Positions 1 to 12,790 of a DNA stretch of 64,000 nt are shown one piece after another (within the stretch, counting starts at the first letter, position 1; the number at the start of each line of letters is the position of its first letter). Under the pieces are notes generated by a model. The model saw nothing but the letters and a program-made list of their open reading frames with translations. It ran no database searches and was not told the origin of the DNA. The stretch is from Trogon surrucura (Eukaryota > Chordata > Aves > Trogoniformes > Trogonidae). The translations under genes were made by a program, and so were the position numbers. The DNA is taken from contig CM036629.1 in the NCBI GenBank assembly GCA_020746105.1, forward strand, positions 6,168,501 through 6,232,500, given 5' to 3'.

Positions 1-1270
1 CACGGTGTGGCTTAGCAAGACCTTGGGTGTAAGGATGTCTATAAATGTCCAGGATGAATGGTGGTCAGGCTCTTATAAGCTTGGCCTGTCACAACCTGTT
101 GTGGTTTATGATGATCTAATATAATTCCTAGAAATTATTCCCAATACACATGCTGTATAGTTGTTTCACAGAAGGGCTGTTTCTAATCACCTGGCAGAAG
201 CAAGGTTCAGGCTAAAGCCAGGGAGTTTTGACTAAATGGGACAATTTACATGTTCTGAAGCAAATTACTATGTTTCCATTACATCCTGTAATTTTTCATG
301 CTGATTTTACAGTCCAGAAAGAGAATAGGAAAAGAGAGTGAAGAGCTGTTTTTCACACGGGACCAGATTGTCAGTAGAATTTTGTTGCTTGTTTAGTTCC
401 GAACAGCCTGGGTCTGCCACAGAGCATTGAGAATGATGCCAGGCCACATGCAAAGCTTCTTTGGGAAACGCTTTGCTTTGGCAGCCCAAAGGCTCGCATC
501 TTCAGAAGCCATTCACGTTACGTAGGAGAGTGAGATGCCCTGATGCTTTGGAGGGTCTAGGCTGCTGTCCTTGCTGGAGGAGGGGTGTCTAAGGTAGAGG
601 GAAAAAAAGATATCCAAAACAGCTATGATTTTCAGAGTTCAGCATCTGGTATTCTCTCACTGTACAGACAATGCTTGTAACATTGTCAGAGACTTTCAGA
701 GGATGTTACTCATAAATTTCAGTTTCAGACATGAACTGCTTTCACAAATGTTTATTTCATTTGCCTTTTTTGCTCTGTTTCTCCCTTCCTTTGAGCCCTG
801 GATCAGCACAGTTTTGGAAAAAAAAATACAAAGCTGCTAGAGCCCTAAGAGTTACTGCACATTGGCACCATGTCCCTCAGTTTCATGTTTTACCACGGCA
901 TCACTTGAGATGCCTTTGCACTGCACATGCATCGTAGAATAACATTTCTAAGTGAAGAAGCAATTGCTCCTTGCTAAAGATGTGACCAAAGCTCTTTCTT
1001 TTGGAAATTCCCACCATCCGCTTTGAACCTTGTGCCACTAGAAAAGAAACTCTGCCCTCAGGTGCCCGAGGGAGTTTTCACCTTGAAAACCTTCATCACC
1101 AATACTACTGCAAAGTCTTCCTCTGCTCTTATGCCTTTAGTTCAGCACAAGTGGTGTTTCCTGGAGGCTTTGTCCAAGTGCTGCTGTCACGCTGCCAGCT
1201 GCAATCAGTCCCCAAGGCTGCAGCCTACTGCCAGTGCCTCATGGTATGAAGCTGGGTTAGAAATGCCAGT

Positions 1271-1350
1271 ATGTATTAAAAAAAAAAAAAAGTAAAAATT
1301 TAAAAAAATTAAAATTACCTCTTTTAAATATAAATTTTCCACATAGTTGA
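1271..1350. repeat. A-rich low-complexity tract
   Basis: A run of 14 A (1278-1291) leads into a further A/T-rich stretch with almost no G or C. It could be the tail of a decayed retrocopy, but no recognisable body lies upstream and no target-site duplication was seen. Confidence 0.7.
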
Positions 1351-2429
1351 TCTTTTGGCAAATAATGATCTGAAATGACGTGCCTGCTCTCCAAATCTAA
1401 TTGTTAATTGGTCAATCGACCTCTAACTGACTGGCATATTGCTCTGATCATCTGAAAGCCTTTTGGCACCATTTCCCCTGCTCAGGTTAGTTGCTTATAC
1501 TTGCACAATCTGGTTGCAAAATGTCATCACTCTGAATCATCAAGGCCAGCGCCAAGTCCTCCGGCGCCCGTGGGAAGGGCTCCCTGAAAGCTCCAGAGCC
1601 TGGGCTGGTACCTCGGTCGCCTTCTACCTGGACAGCCAGGGTCTGTGTGCTCGGAGTGCTGCACCCCGCTCCAGCACACCGAGCCAGGTGCCCACGGGAC
1701 TGCAAACCCTAATTTGTGACAGAAGATGCAGCCCTACCCTTTGCTCTGATCTTGAGCAGCATTGCCAGCCCTTTATCAGATTTTAATACAAATCAAGGGC
1801 AATTAGTTTCCACACCCTTACCTCGCTGATCTTACCTTTCCAAGTTTGGTTTCTGATTTCCAGCTCCTGAATGCGGGCTGTAGCACAGAGTTCAGAAATC
1901 TATAATTCAAACTTCGAGACCGAATACACTTCCCATGCAGGTCTTTTCATAATTGGTTTTCAGACTCGTCTGTTCTGCGATGTGTAATTGTTAGCAGTTG
2001 TAAAAAGATAACTCACATTTTTAAAAGCCTAACGCTTGCTCTGTGCAGATAAAAACTGTGACAAATTATGTTCCAAAAAATCATAAAAGTAGAGAGACAT
2101 GTTAATAACCAAAGGTGAAGTTTCATCTGGAGGTCAGCGGGAGCTATTAAAGTGGTCAGTAATTCCAGGGTTTGCCAGTAGCGATTTGACCATATCACTT
2201 ATCTACTCTGGTCCATGCTTAAGCATCTCCCTCAGTGAAAAAATAATCCACTGAGAGTAATACTGGAGGTCAGAGGTAACTATGGAGAAAAAGCAATATT
2301 GTCAAAATAAACCAGGCTTTCAAGTACAGACATTCAAATTCCCAGTCCATTAAACTGTTTCAACTTTGACAATTTTACCACACTCTTTGGACATGTTATT
2401 TAAAATATTGCTTTTCATTATGTTCAGAT

Positions 2430-2463
2430 AAAAAAAAAAAAAAAACCCCACACAAAACCCCAA
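2430..2463. repeat. Poly-A followed by A/C-rich simple sequence
   Basis: Sixteen A are followed by a CCCCACACAAAACCCC-type stretch. A/C-rich low-complexity patches of this kind recur in the window (near 49.58 and 63.68 kb, and inverted near 3.6 kb). Confidence 0.75.
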
Positions 2464-3585
2464 GAAGATAATGTTAAAAAGGGTATAAGGTAAGAAACCG
2501 CGTTTCACATTGTCATATGAACATCAGGCAATAAAAGGCAATTTTTACTTCCAGGATTTCAGACACATCGAAATGAAGCCAAATAATAAACACAGATATA
2601 ATGCAAATTTCATGAAGCAGGAGCTGGAACTGCAAAATGTCGCTGCTGTCAGCAGGCTGAGGGAATCCCTCCTGCCCAGCCAGCACACTTGCTGGGTGGC
2701 ACCGAAAGGAGAGAAAGAACCTAGACTTGCTTCTTTTGGAAGTGAAATCCACCCCTAGGTGATAGGTGAATTCATGGTTGTATGGATGTCTGCATGAGGG
2801 TTTCTCTGAGCTTCAAAAGCAGCGGCAGAATCAGTGCCTGTGTACAGTGAGAGTCGTGCTAGGCTGGGCTTTGGGAAAGCCGTGTTTAGCTCCTGGCTGT
2901 GTCTCGGGTACCCTGTGTTAGACCAGGGTTGTTGCCTGAAGGTGTGGACCTGAGACTTAGGGAAATATAGTGGAAGAGGTGATATTTTTTTCTTTTCTCT
3001 GCCTGTCCTGGCTGCAAGCAAAGGGGTCCAGGTGAGCCTGTACTGGGTACGTACAGCACCTGGAGTAACCAAGTTTGTAGCTTCTGAACATTGCTGTTTT
3101 GTTAGACTCTTATCGTTACTTATGCTAGCAAAATAACTTCTCCTTTATGCATTTAATTAAAAGCAATTATTGTAAGCTTGTCCCTTCAATGTTTTCTGAC
3201 ATGAAACAGTCACTGTGCAAGATACGTTATCTGTGTGTTTGTACAGTACAATGAACTTTCTTGCCTGTGTTCTGCATAACTTATGGAGTATGCACCAGTA
3301 TATTTTGGTATATTTTGTGAAGTATCCTGGAGTAAACTTTTTTTGGTGCAGAAGAAACTTCCTGTGGTTAAATATCCTTTTATGTCTTGAGGAGTAAGTG
3401 CGCACAAGCATTTATGTAATGCATGTATCTTTATCTAAAAGCTTGGAATAGCTCTGATAAATATGGATTATAGCAGGATAATTTATATGTTCAAAACATG
3501 TTCTCTCATTTACATGTAGGAATGTAATGGTTCATTGCTGCAGGCGTTTTTTCTTGTGTATTCAGTGTACTTAAAATTTTACATC

Positions 3586-3655
3586 GGGGTTTTTTGGTTG
3601 TTTTGGGTTTTTGGTTGTTTTGTTTTTTGGGGTTCTTTTTTTTTTTTTTTTTTTT
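3586..3655. repeat. G/T-rich low complexity ending in T20
   Basis: About 70 bases are almost entirely G and T, built from GGTTTT and GGTTGTTTT-like units, and end in a run of 20 T. Read on the minus strand this is a poly-A followed by A/C-rich units, the same texture as the patch at 63.67-63.77 kb in the opposite orientation. No transposon body was recognised beside it. Confidence 0.75.
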
Positions 3656-4817
3656 ACAAAGCATAATTTATAGCCCAGCTAGGAAACATGCAGCGAGGCA
3701 TATAATGAAAATGTCCTGTTTACTTCTGTGCCATTTGAAATGCTCTCATTTTCTCATACTGGGCAATTCAATAATATTATTGATTCACACCTGTTCTGTA
3801 ACATTGCTTTTGCAATGAGATCAAACAGAAGTGAAACCACACATCCGCATACACCTGCAACTTGCAGCATTTTGAAATTAAACCTATTTAATGTTTAGAC
3901 AGACGCTACCCAGGTGCTGTCATTGAGACATTCAGCTACTTGGTGTAACCTACACTGATCACATATGGTATATGTACCTTGTAGTCTGTGTGCCATACAT
4001 AGTGTACAGCAAATATAAATGCACGTAACACAAAATCCCTGGGCTACTAAGTATAAAATTCCAAAATTTTTCTATTTTTGTGTTGAGAGTGTGATGATAA
4101 TGGGTTGCAGTAGAAAGGAGGGAAAAAAACCCATTAATTTTTCCACAGCTCTTTGAGAGAACCATTTGTCTTTGCAGAGAAGATGCAAGAGATCTGTTTC
4201 CCTTAGGAAAGAGAAAAATTAATGTGAAAAAGGTGTTGTGACCAGTCCATGGACCAGGTCCATTGTTATAAGAAAGGTGAAAAGAAGCCCTTGCATTGCA
4301 AAATAAAGATGAGCGACTCCAAACTCAACCTTAGGACCAGCACACAAGTGTTTGGGTGGCTGTTCTTCAACTAATATTTAAGCTATCCTGGATCTGGAAA
4401 AGTGAACTCTCAGTCTCACCAAAACAGGCTTTCTCATCAGCTTCCAGCTATTTTCTCTCAGTGATTGCTGGGAAAACCAGGGGCAGCTCCTTGATGTTGT
4501 TTTGGCTCTTACACTGTAATCCAGCCAAAAACCAAAGAGGCCCTTCAGCCACCTCACAAGGGTTTGAATCTGCTGGGGATCTTAGTGAGGAAGAGCCTGG
4601 GGAAATGTTTCCTCCTGAATGGATTTAACAGCACCTGAATTTAAAGTCAAAGCAATGTACTTCTGAAAAAAACATAGGAATAACAAGTTCAGCTAGGGAA
4701 TGATGTTTTAAATTTCCTCTATCTTAACTTAGTTGATTTCTTTTTTTCTCTTTCCTATTCTGATTTCCGTTATTTTTTTTCCTGTCCTTTTGCAAAAGGG
4801 TTACTGAGATACAGTAA

Positions 4818-4834
4818 CACCTACTGGTGGCAGT
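4818..4834. promoter_or_regulatory. Possible CTCF-like binding site
   Basis: CACCTACTGGTGGCAGT resembles the vertebrate CTCF core, sharing the GGTGGCAG half, but differs from the usual consensus at about three positions on its left side. A single motif match of this quality is weak evidence. The other GGTGGC strings in the window fit less well. Confidence 0.2.
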
Positions 4835-5208
4835 AATGGCAGTTTTATGGCTTCTCTTAGCTAACCATTATCAGGCAACTCGGCACACTGAGTGGAAGGC
4901 ACAATATTGCTTTAACACCCCTCTGATTTCCTTCCTCCCAGGAGGCAAATGCTCTACAGAGAAACCTCCACACTACTGACCACAATTGCTGTAATTTGTT
5001 AGTCTAATGGGGAAAAGTACACAGCCTTTCGAAACTGGAAGTATAAAATAATATTGTGTGATACTTTTTATAAAGGTGCTTGTGCTTGGAAGTGCCTCCG
5101 GTTCAGTTGAGCTCTTCCCTTGGAGTGCCCTGATAACCTGGATTAACTCTCCCTGGTAAGAAAAGCAATGGTTAATAGATTATACATCTGCAGTTGGTTG
5201 TTGCCTTT

Positions 5209-5223
5209 AAAAAAAAAAAAAAA
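5209..5223. repeat. Poly-A run (15)
   Basis: A pure run of 15 A with no recognisable retrotransposon body upstream. Confidence 0.8.
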
Positions 5224-6380
5224 GTTGAAATGGTTGTAGAAGAAGCTGTTCTATAGGAGAAACAAATCTGCAGGCTGAAGAATCAGAAATTAAACTTGAG
5301 TTGCTCTAGGAACAAGCATGTGAATGTTTGCAATTCTTGGACTCAAACTGTCTGAATAAAGGGAAAGTTTGGGGTTTACATGGTTTATCTCTAGAAAGAG
5401 AACCTGTCCTGAAAAGTGACAGTGTCGCTTTGCTCTGATGGGGCAACTGCGATGGGTAGCAGAGGCAGGAGGAGCTAAGCAGCATCCTGACTCACTGTAA
5501 TGTCCGAATTCGCTATTTGTAGCCATCTAAACCTCATGTGTGTTTCTAAAACAAGTATTTAAGTTCCCAAGGCTGGAGACCAACACTCTGTGGGGTTTCT
5601 GTGAAGTGCTGGAGAGGAGCAAGCCCTACACAGGCTTTCGTGACTGTGCACCCCTGAGTCACATAGAAATAGCCCCATAACACCTAATCCTTATGCTGTG
5701 GATGTGATCTGTGTAATTAATTTTCTTTTTTTTTGTCAGCAACTTACATAATTTTTCCTGTGGCTTTCACTTCCAGCACCTCCCTGCCCAGGGCAGCATC
5801 CAGGTATCCTGTCTGGGGGAAGTCCCTGTGGCTGTCTCCAAAGTCACGCCCAAACTTTCGTCTCTCCAACCCTTTGGGATGTTTAGGGAGTTCATTTAGC
5901 TGCAGAGATGGATCCCCGAAGAAATCTGTGATTTGATGATTCGGTATTTGGTGGACTTTTCTCCAGCTCTTTTTGATTTGTTGTGAGGGAGCGTAAAGGT
6001 ACCAGAACTGCTGTAATTGTGAACAGCAAAATTTTCAAAGCCGGCTGCAAGAGAGGGAGAGCTTGCAGTGGATTCTTGAAGTTTCTTTTTCGTATAGTTG
6101 CTTAGCATCCCCTATGTAACAGGCTGTTTGTTTGGGGTTTTTTTCGCCCCATGAGAACAAGGAGATGAATTTCTCGGGGCTCAGGGAGGAGGTGTGGTTG
6201 GGTGACAGGGTGCTCAGAAGCAGGGTGCTGCTGCCGTCCCCCCTCCCCGGCGGGCAGCAGGCTCACTGCAGTTCAAAGGCGTTGCTGTAGAGGGCTTTCA
6301 AAACACACCGCACAGGGATGCTGAGGTGGGAGGGAGGAGCAAGGCACTGGGAGCAAGAAGGGCCAGCCGAAATTAAAAAA

Positions 6381-6670
6381 AAAAAATCAATCTTTCCCTA
6401 TAGCTGATCAATATTAATAACAAAGTTGAGTGGCTGAACAGGATATATGTTTTATTATGAGAGGGGAAAATGAGAGAAATAAAAACTGGGGCGAAATACC
6501 TCTGCTGCTAATCAGACAGTAAGATCTAAAGTTTAATAGCTGCAGAATGATCACAGGGCTATTGTAACTGCCTGCTGTTGTTTGCACAAGAGTCTTGAGT
6601 TTGCATGTTGTGAGTTATTGGAAAATCTTTCCGCCATTAAATGCTTTGATGGAAGATGTACTTAAGGTCT
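6381..6670. promoter_or_regulatory. Candidate conserved non-coding element
   Basis: This AT-rich block is free of simple repeats and dense in short motifs typical of vertebrate developmental enhancers: TGATCAATATTAATAAC near the start, GCTAATCAGACAG, GTTTAATAGC and CGCCATTAAATGC. All reading frames are closed. The call rests only on texture; cross-species alignment is needed to confirm it. Confidence 0.3.
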
Positions 6671-9600
6671 AAAATGAGCAGAGGAAACGGAGGAACTAGT
6701 GAGCGCTGCTGCAGAAGATGCCTGAAAGATAGATTATATGGTGTCATATGGTATTTGATGCCTTAACTGGAAAATGTGTAACTGAGCCAAATATCAGTTC
6801 GACTAGAGAGCTGTAAGCTCTTCGCAGCTTCCTAAGCTTAGTTCAAGTTCGTGTGTTTCAAAGTTTAAACACAGCTTATCCACTTTGTGCTTGAACTGGA
6901 AAGATATTTCTTCTAAGACAGGAGGCTCTTCTGCTGTGGTTGGAGGCTCTTCACAGGCTGGGCAACAGAAGAGGCAGAGAATCAATCTTTCTGTGGTTCC
7001 TGCTAGAAACTTATTCACCTCCAGCTTTGTGTGGAGGAGGAATCAGAGGGGTAAATAAAAAATAAAAAAAAAATCCATGTTGCAACTGAAGGCCATAAAC
7101 CTGAGCCTAAATGGAAAGGCTAAAGAGTTGCTTTCAAGTCTGAAAGCAGAAGAAAGAAGAAGAAAAAAAATCAGATGATCCACTTCTTAGAAATCCTTTT
7201 TGCTAGGACATCTTGTTTCTAGTTCTCTCTCAAGAGTTCATTTCTCTCAAATGATATTTACCCAGCGTAACCTCCACATCACAAATACACTTATCTCTGC
7301 TTTATATCAGCCTTAAGGATTAGGAGTATGGATCTGCTTTCCAGACTGACCGTCTGACTTGCTGACCTGAGCTTGTTCGCTAATAAAGCAGCATGTGATG
7401 CCATTCTTGTCAAAACCACAATTAGTCAAAACCCTTTACAGGAAACATGAGCCCAATAAGGAAGGATAAAATAGGAAATCACATGGTTCATGCATAACCT
7501 GTGCATAGCGTGAAGGTACACACATCTCTTCTGCTGCCACTTGCCAGCTGCAAATAGGTCAATGAAGAAAGCAATGAAAAGATTGATGCTTTTAAGGCCT
7601 TTTTCATCTTCCAAACAGTTTCAAACATTAGAAATGTATCTTTACCTCACACTTGGAGAAAACATAAATATTATTGTTCGAGATGCAGCTGAATGCTCTC
7701 TTTGCTCATAAAGTATCTGTCTTTCCGATGGGTGTGTCAAGTGCCATGGGACTGGCCTTGATTTGGCATCCAGGTGTGGTGTCCACACCCCACTGTCCCC
7801 TCCTAATCAGTAGGGCTGGGACCTCATTATCCCTGCTTTCCACCCTGACCACATCCAAGTGTCTCCTGCCTGAAATTTTGACTAGCCTAACAGGCCAGTC
7901 ATGGGAATTAACGGCTAACCAGCTATGGACCGTAACGGTTTTAGAAGCCTCTCTGTTTTCCAATGTGTGTCCTGTACCTGAGGAGACCACAGGGGTTTAC
8001 TGCCCATGACCTCAGTGCCCCAGCCCACCTGACACAAAGTCATAGGGCAGTCCTCATTTATCAGCCTTGGAAATGAAGCTGCAACCTGAAGCAGATGACT
8101 CTGTTTAGCACACATGGTGCTGGAATTTGTTAAAGTGTCGCCAGGGAATACTAGAATGGACTTTTTTTTTCTCGTTCTTCTACAAACACAATAAAGTAAT
8201 AGAGCAATTACTGAGGCTAAGTGTTTTCACACAAAAATAATAATTTAAAAGATTTGAGGACCGTTCACCCTAAGGAGAGGAGCACAAGAGGAATATTAAT
8301 GTATAAATAACATGACTCAAGACAGACTCTTCTCTCTTGTGTTCTTGAGTCTTTCACCACTGTGCCCATAAAAGTGAGGACAGATGGGTATGTCAGTGGC
8401 ACTGGGGGAGCTCTTGATGCTAGCACAGCACCCACCACCCGAGCACCTTGGGTCTACCCTGGGCAGGTTCCTCAGCCAGAGTGGGCCTGCCTTTTCCAGT
8501 CTGTACAGCAATGTAATTTGCAATCACAGCAGCATTTAAAAAAAACAGCTCAGGAAGGAGTGGAAAGAATGCCATGTGCCTTGTAGCTAGTGTCTAATGC
8601 AGCAGGAGTTCCTGCTGAAGCTTTTCTTGCAGTTGAATATTCATAATCCCAGAACTTCCATTAGACAGGGACAGTTTGAGAGTCTCTATGCTACCTTGCT
8701 ATATGCTTTCAAGATCAGAACTAGTTGGTATCTCTGAACTCTATACTTTTCTGCTGAATTTGTTTTAGTATTGTCTCCAAGTTCAAAACAGATGAATGCT
8801 GGAAAGCATGCATAAATTATTTGTTCTTATCTGTATTCAGACTTGAAATTTTTCTCAACTACCGGAAGAAAAAGGTAATGCATAGACCATGCAGGACTAG
8901 TTTTCTCTGTTTTAAAATAGTCCTATCTAAAATTAGCTTATTTGGATGGCACATTTCGGCTGAGAGGTTTTGGTGAGTGGTGCCAGGGGGAGGTTACTGC
9001 TGTTCCTCTGGCACTGCCATTCAGGAAAACACAAAACTAGGGTGAAATGACAGATTCATTTGCCTTGCCATGTCTCTGCAATGGAGAAAATTAGAGAAGG
9101 CATAGAGGGATATCTCACTTTGAACAGTATTAAGTTTTTCTGACCTCATCTGTAGAGCTGGCTGAGACTGGAAGGTACTTCAAAACTCTAGCCTAAATTC
9201 AAATATTTTTCCTGAATATTTTTCAGGTGGAGTATCACTCCACAATCATGCCAGCAGCTTTTCCAACAGTTTGCAGAACTGTTTCAAAGCTGGTTGGAAA
9301 TTCTTTGAACCTCTCAGCAGGGTGTATGCAATCTGAGAGGCCAGCTCTGTCTTAAATAGAAGAGTAAAACGGTTTAGTAGGAGCAGAATCAGGATTATTA
9401 TTTAATCAGCACCTGATTAATGTATGTGAGTGGACTTGGGATCAAGTTCATAGTTAGATTTGCACAAGTTCATCCAAAATTTGCCAGCACTCCCAGCCCT
9501 GTGGCTGTCATTGACTAACCTTTGAATGAAACGCGTGGGCAAAGGATCAAACCCGCTATTGCATTTTACTTCTCCTAACTGTAATATGTTGCATCTCCTC

Positions 9601-10393
9601 TCCCTCAAATAGATACTCTGAGGCTTTGCTGCTTCAAGTAAAAAATTAATGAAAGCAGCCTTTTGCACTCACAAGTAACCGCACAAAAATGACCTGCTGA
9701 GCGTGAGGAATGGAGGAAGGGTAAATTTGAGAGAGGCTGACTTCTGAGCTAGCTTCGGTATGGCTTGTCTTTATAAGTGATAAAGTCATTTCATGTCAAT
9801 TATGACAAAATGAAAAAAAAAATCAACCCTGGGTAACAGATGTCTTTGCCTCTGCTGTGACTACACTGTGCTGGTGTTTGGAGTCTGTCTGTAAATGTGT
9901 AGGATAGCAAGTATGTCCTCCTTAGATTTACCGACTTAGCATGTTGGATGTGGTGAAATTTATTGCAAGTGCTCCCAGGAAAGCCCCTCCACACCAGACT
10001 TGCTGCCAGTTATAATGTTCAATCTCACTGTCTCCCATTAGATTTTCATGACGGTACTCAGCACAGCGGGTCACCAGCATCTGGAGGTTTTTCTTACCCT
10101 TCTTCCCTGTGTGATGTAATCGTTCATAAGACTGGCAGCCCGTGCAGTAAAACTGTTTCAGATATCTATTAATATTTTAACATGCTTTTAAGAAAATTCG
10201 GCCTTTTGTAATTCTCAGAGCAGACACGTGTAATGGTTAATGATACACGTTATACTCGGAGCAGCCATTCTGTAGGTATGCCTCCTTTGTTTGGACTCGC
10301 GTTTTAACATCTATTATTAAAAAAATTGTTCTTTGTTAGTTATTTGTTTAGATGTTAGGTTGGATTAAGCTGATGACCAGAAGAAAACAACGC
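6671..10393. other. Gene-free unique sequence
   Basis: No exon, RNA gene or recognisable transposon was found. Open frames are at most 111 codons (near 7.7-8.0 kb, mirrored by one of 94 codons on the other strand) and show no protein-family signal. Short homopolymers such as T9 near 8161 and A9 near 9813 occur. Confidence 0.65.
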
Positions 10394-10473
10394 CTTTTTT
10401 TTTTTTTTTTTTTCCTTTTCCCCCAAAAGAAAGACTGATTAAGACCGTGGCTTGATTTTTTTTTTTTTTTTTT
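10394..10473. repeat. Two long T tracts (T20 and T18)
   Basis: T20 at 10394-10413 and T18 at 10456-10473 are separated by about 40 bases that include a C/T-rich stretch. On the minus strand this reads as two poly-A stretches. No element body was recognised. Confidence 0.8.
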
Positions 10474-10800
10474 AGCTCCAAACCCAGGCTTTGCCTTTGC
10501 CCTCTGGTACCCAGCTCTCACTGAATGCAGTGGGACCGTGGGCTTGTGTCTGAAGTCCTCAAGTATATGTTAGCTCGAGGTATGCCGGTGACAAAAATTG
10601 ACAGGTTTCTATTAACAAGAGGGCTGTTTTCTTTAATTATTTTGTAAAATCTACGTCTCCCTGCACACTCTATCTTGTTTTTGGCCAGGAATCTGCCACA
10701 CACAGGGTTCCTGTTTTGAAGCCCCTCCACCCCAAGCAGTGCGGAGGATTGTCTGTCATAACTAAGAGGTTATATGGCAAAAGTTATCTTCCACGGTTGA

Positions 10801-11200
10801 GAAGTTGTAGCCATACAAAGGAGAGCATGCTGTATGTTAATAGGAATCCATAAATTAATCCATATATAACACCTTGCTAACACTTACATTTTATAGGTAT
10901 CGTGAGCTGAAAGCTTTACCAGTCATTCATCCTTTATTGTGTTCATTATGGGAATATGACATCTCAATACCAAATATCTGCACATATAATAAAACACTCA
11001 GGTGAATTAACTGGATGATTGGTACAGTATTTCTCCTTTCCACTAATCAGAAATTTAGGATGTATTACTTCGGATGAATCCTTAGACATTCCTATACATA
11101 TAAATTAACTAACTATCTGTTAATAATGTTCAAGGGATTTAAAACCATATATTTTCAGCATTTTATGAGGTTGATTTTAATCTCTAAGTGTGTATTGGGC
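10801..11200. promoter_or_regulatory. Candidate AT-rich conserved non-coding block
   Basis: About 400 bases of AT-rich, non-repetitive sequence contain many ATTA and TAAT cores (ATAAATTAATCC, GGTGAATTAAC, ATAAATTAACTAAC) and no long open frame. It resembles vertebrate conserved non-coding elements, but AT-rich neutral sequence can look similar. Confidence 0.22.
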
Positions 11201-11751
11201 ATACAGAAAGGATGAAGGTGTGGCGGCAGTTACTGCTTTCCGGGAATAGAGTACTTTTTCTGTCACGTGTGTGTTAAAATACCGTATTTACTGCTCAGAG
11301 GAGATGAAAAATGACCTGGCCAGTAGAAATCCCACCAACACTGATGACATGAATAGATGTCAAGGCCCACTTGGTTAATCACATCTCGTAGGCAATACCA
11401 CCGTGGTGCGGTGACTGGGTAGGAGCTCTCATCCAGGCTGCTGCGAGGAGCTCTCTGACATTGTCAGAGAAAGGGAGAAAATTGTGGTGGTTTTGATGAC
11501 AGGCCACCATTAAGGAAGCCTTTAGGCTTTTGTCAATGCCATGGTATTAATAGCATAAGCGTTGACTCAGCAAAAGTGTGGTTAAAGATCTGAATGCAAA
11601 CGTTCTTGTTACTTCACTGAGACCTGAGTATTGCATAAATTCTGTGCTGAATGGGATCCCACCAAAGCAGGTTCTTGAAATAATGCCAAAGTTTGAGTAC
11701 TCTCCTAGGTTGTGATCAGAGTATTCCAGATCAATTCCACTTGATTTATTT

Positions 11752-11770
11752 GTATTTTATTTTATTTTAT
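11752..11770. repeat. (TTTTA)n short microsatellite
   Basis: About three and a half copies of an ATTTT unit, with no expansion. Confidence 0.7.
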
Positions 11771-11967
11771 CGGGACACCCCAACTGTTTATACTAGTCTT
11801 TTATGGTTTTTTAAATGCATTTGTGGTATCAGTGAGCACTCCATCCTAAAGGTGACAATGCGCTTCCAAGGCAGGTGAAGTGACCAGAGCAAGGAGAAAT
11901 CATTTGTCTCTCACTGGGCGAGAGTGCTATATATTTAACTAAGATTAAATTGATTTAAATTTCTATT

Positions 11968-11989
11968 GATGTTCTATATATGGAACATC
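11968..11989. repeat. Small perfect inverted repeat (7-bp arms)
   Basis: GATGTTC and GAACATC form perfect 7-base arms around an 8-base AT-rich spacer. It is too short for a microRNA precursor and may be chance in AT-rich DNA. Confidence 0.6.
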
Positions 11990-12033
11990 ATAGCTAAACT
12001 CTGTAAAGTCCTCAAATGAAGGTGAGGTAAAAA

Positions 12034-12054
12034 TGTGTGTGTGTTTGTATGTGT
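12034..12054. repeat. Short (TG)n microsatellite
   Basis: About five and a half TG units followed by interrupted TG steps. Confidence 0.75.
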
Positions 12055-12774
12055 ATCTCTCACCTGCATGCATACCCCTGCACCTAGTGCCAATAATAAC
12101 ACATGCTTTTAATAATATTAAATGTTACGTGTAGGAGTAGTGAGGATGTAAAGCACTTGCTTTTCCTGTAGCCTTGTACTTCATTTTATCTTCGTTGCAG
12201 GACAGGCCATGCATGTGAGTGCCCTGTTAGGGGAACTATTCTTTTATATGTTGTATCTTGCTTCTGCTTTTTAGTACAACTGTCTGGGTGGAAGCTGCAG
12301 TGACAGGAGACAGCAATGATTTTTAAATCAGAAAACACTAGAAATTTTTTGCTTTTGATTGCCGCCTTTGGAAAAGAAAGGGAAGAAATCTAGCTTCACA
12401 TGAATGTTGATTTGCTGTGTACCCTGTAGAGAATCAAAAGCCAGGAGCATCCACACTTCTCTGACTGTATCAGCTGAGTCATGATTATAGGATGGCCAGC
12501 AAGTGTTGACCACCATGTAGGCAAGGGAAACTCAATCATTTGCAGATTATTTTGAACCTATTTCCTGTGAATTCTGCTTCTTCTTTGTCCTCAGTGTCTA
12601 GGACTGAGTCTTATTTCCAGAAAAAGCAAACAAAGGTTTATTGCCTGGATTTCTCGTTACGGAAAAATACTAAAACCTGGAGGTACAGTGAAGCTTAGAA
12701 ACAGTCAAATAAAAAAGATAACTTGTTATTTTGTTTATGTTACTTAATTTAAAAACATCTCAATATTTTTTGTT

Positions 12775-12790
12775 GGAGGGAGGGAGGGAG
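12775..12790. repeat. (GGAG)4 microsatellite
   Basis: Four GGAG units. This is purine-only and short. Confidence 0.75.

Larger units (their letters stand above)
1..4800. other. Gene-free AT-rich sequence (intergenic or intronic)
   Basis: No exon or RNA gene can be supported here. The open frames are 60-107 codons, overlap on both strands and show no recognisable domain, so they look like chance. The stretch holds homopolymer runs (listed separately) and one small GC-rich pocket at about 1540-1700 with several CpGs, where opposing open frames occur simply because stop codons are AT-rich. Otherwise it is ordinary unique vertebrate sequence. Confidence 0.7.
4801..6380. other. Gene-free sequence with a small GC pocket
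   Basis: No coding or RNA gene is visible. Open frames are at most 78 codons. The end of the stretch (about 6220-6300) contains a GC-rich pocket, too short to call a CpG island. Confidence 0.65.

Noticed and set aside
9160..9310. GAGACTGGAAGGTACTTCAA, faintly similar to the CR1 3' region
   Set aside because: Similarity is limited to a few words, with no terminal repeat unit and no continuing CR1 match.
11968..11989. Inverted repeat considered as a microRNA precursor or steroid receptor site
   Set aside because: Arms of 7 bases are far too short for a microRNA precursor and the half-sites do not match the steroid-receptor consensus orientation.
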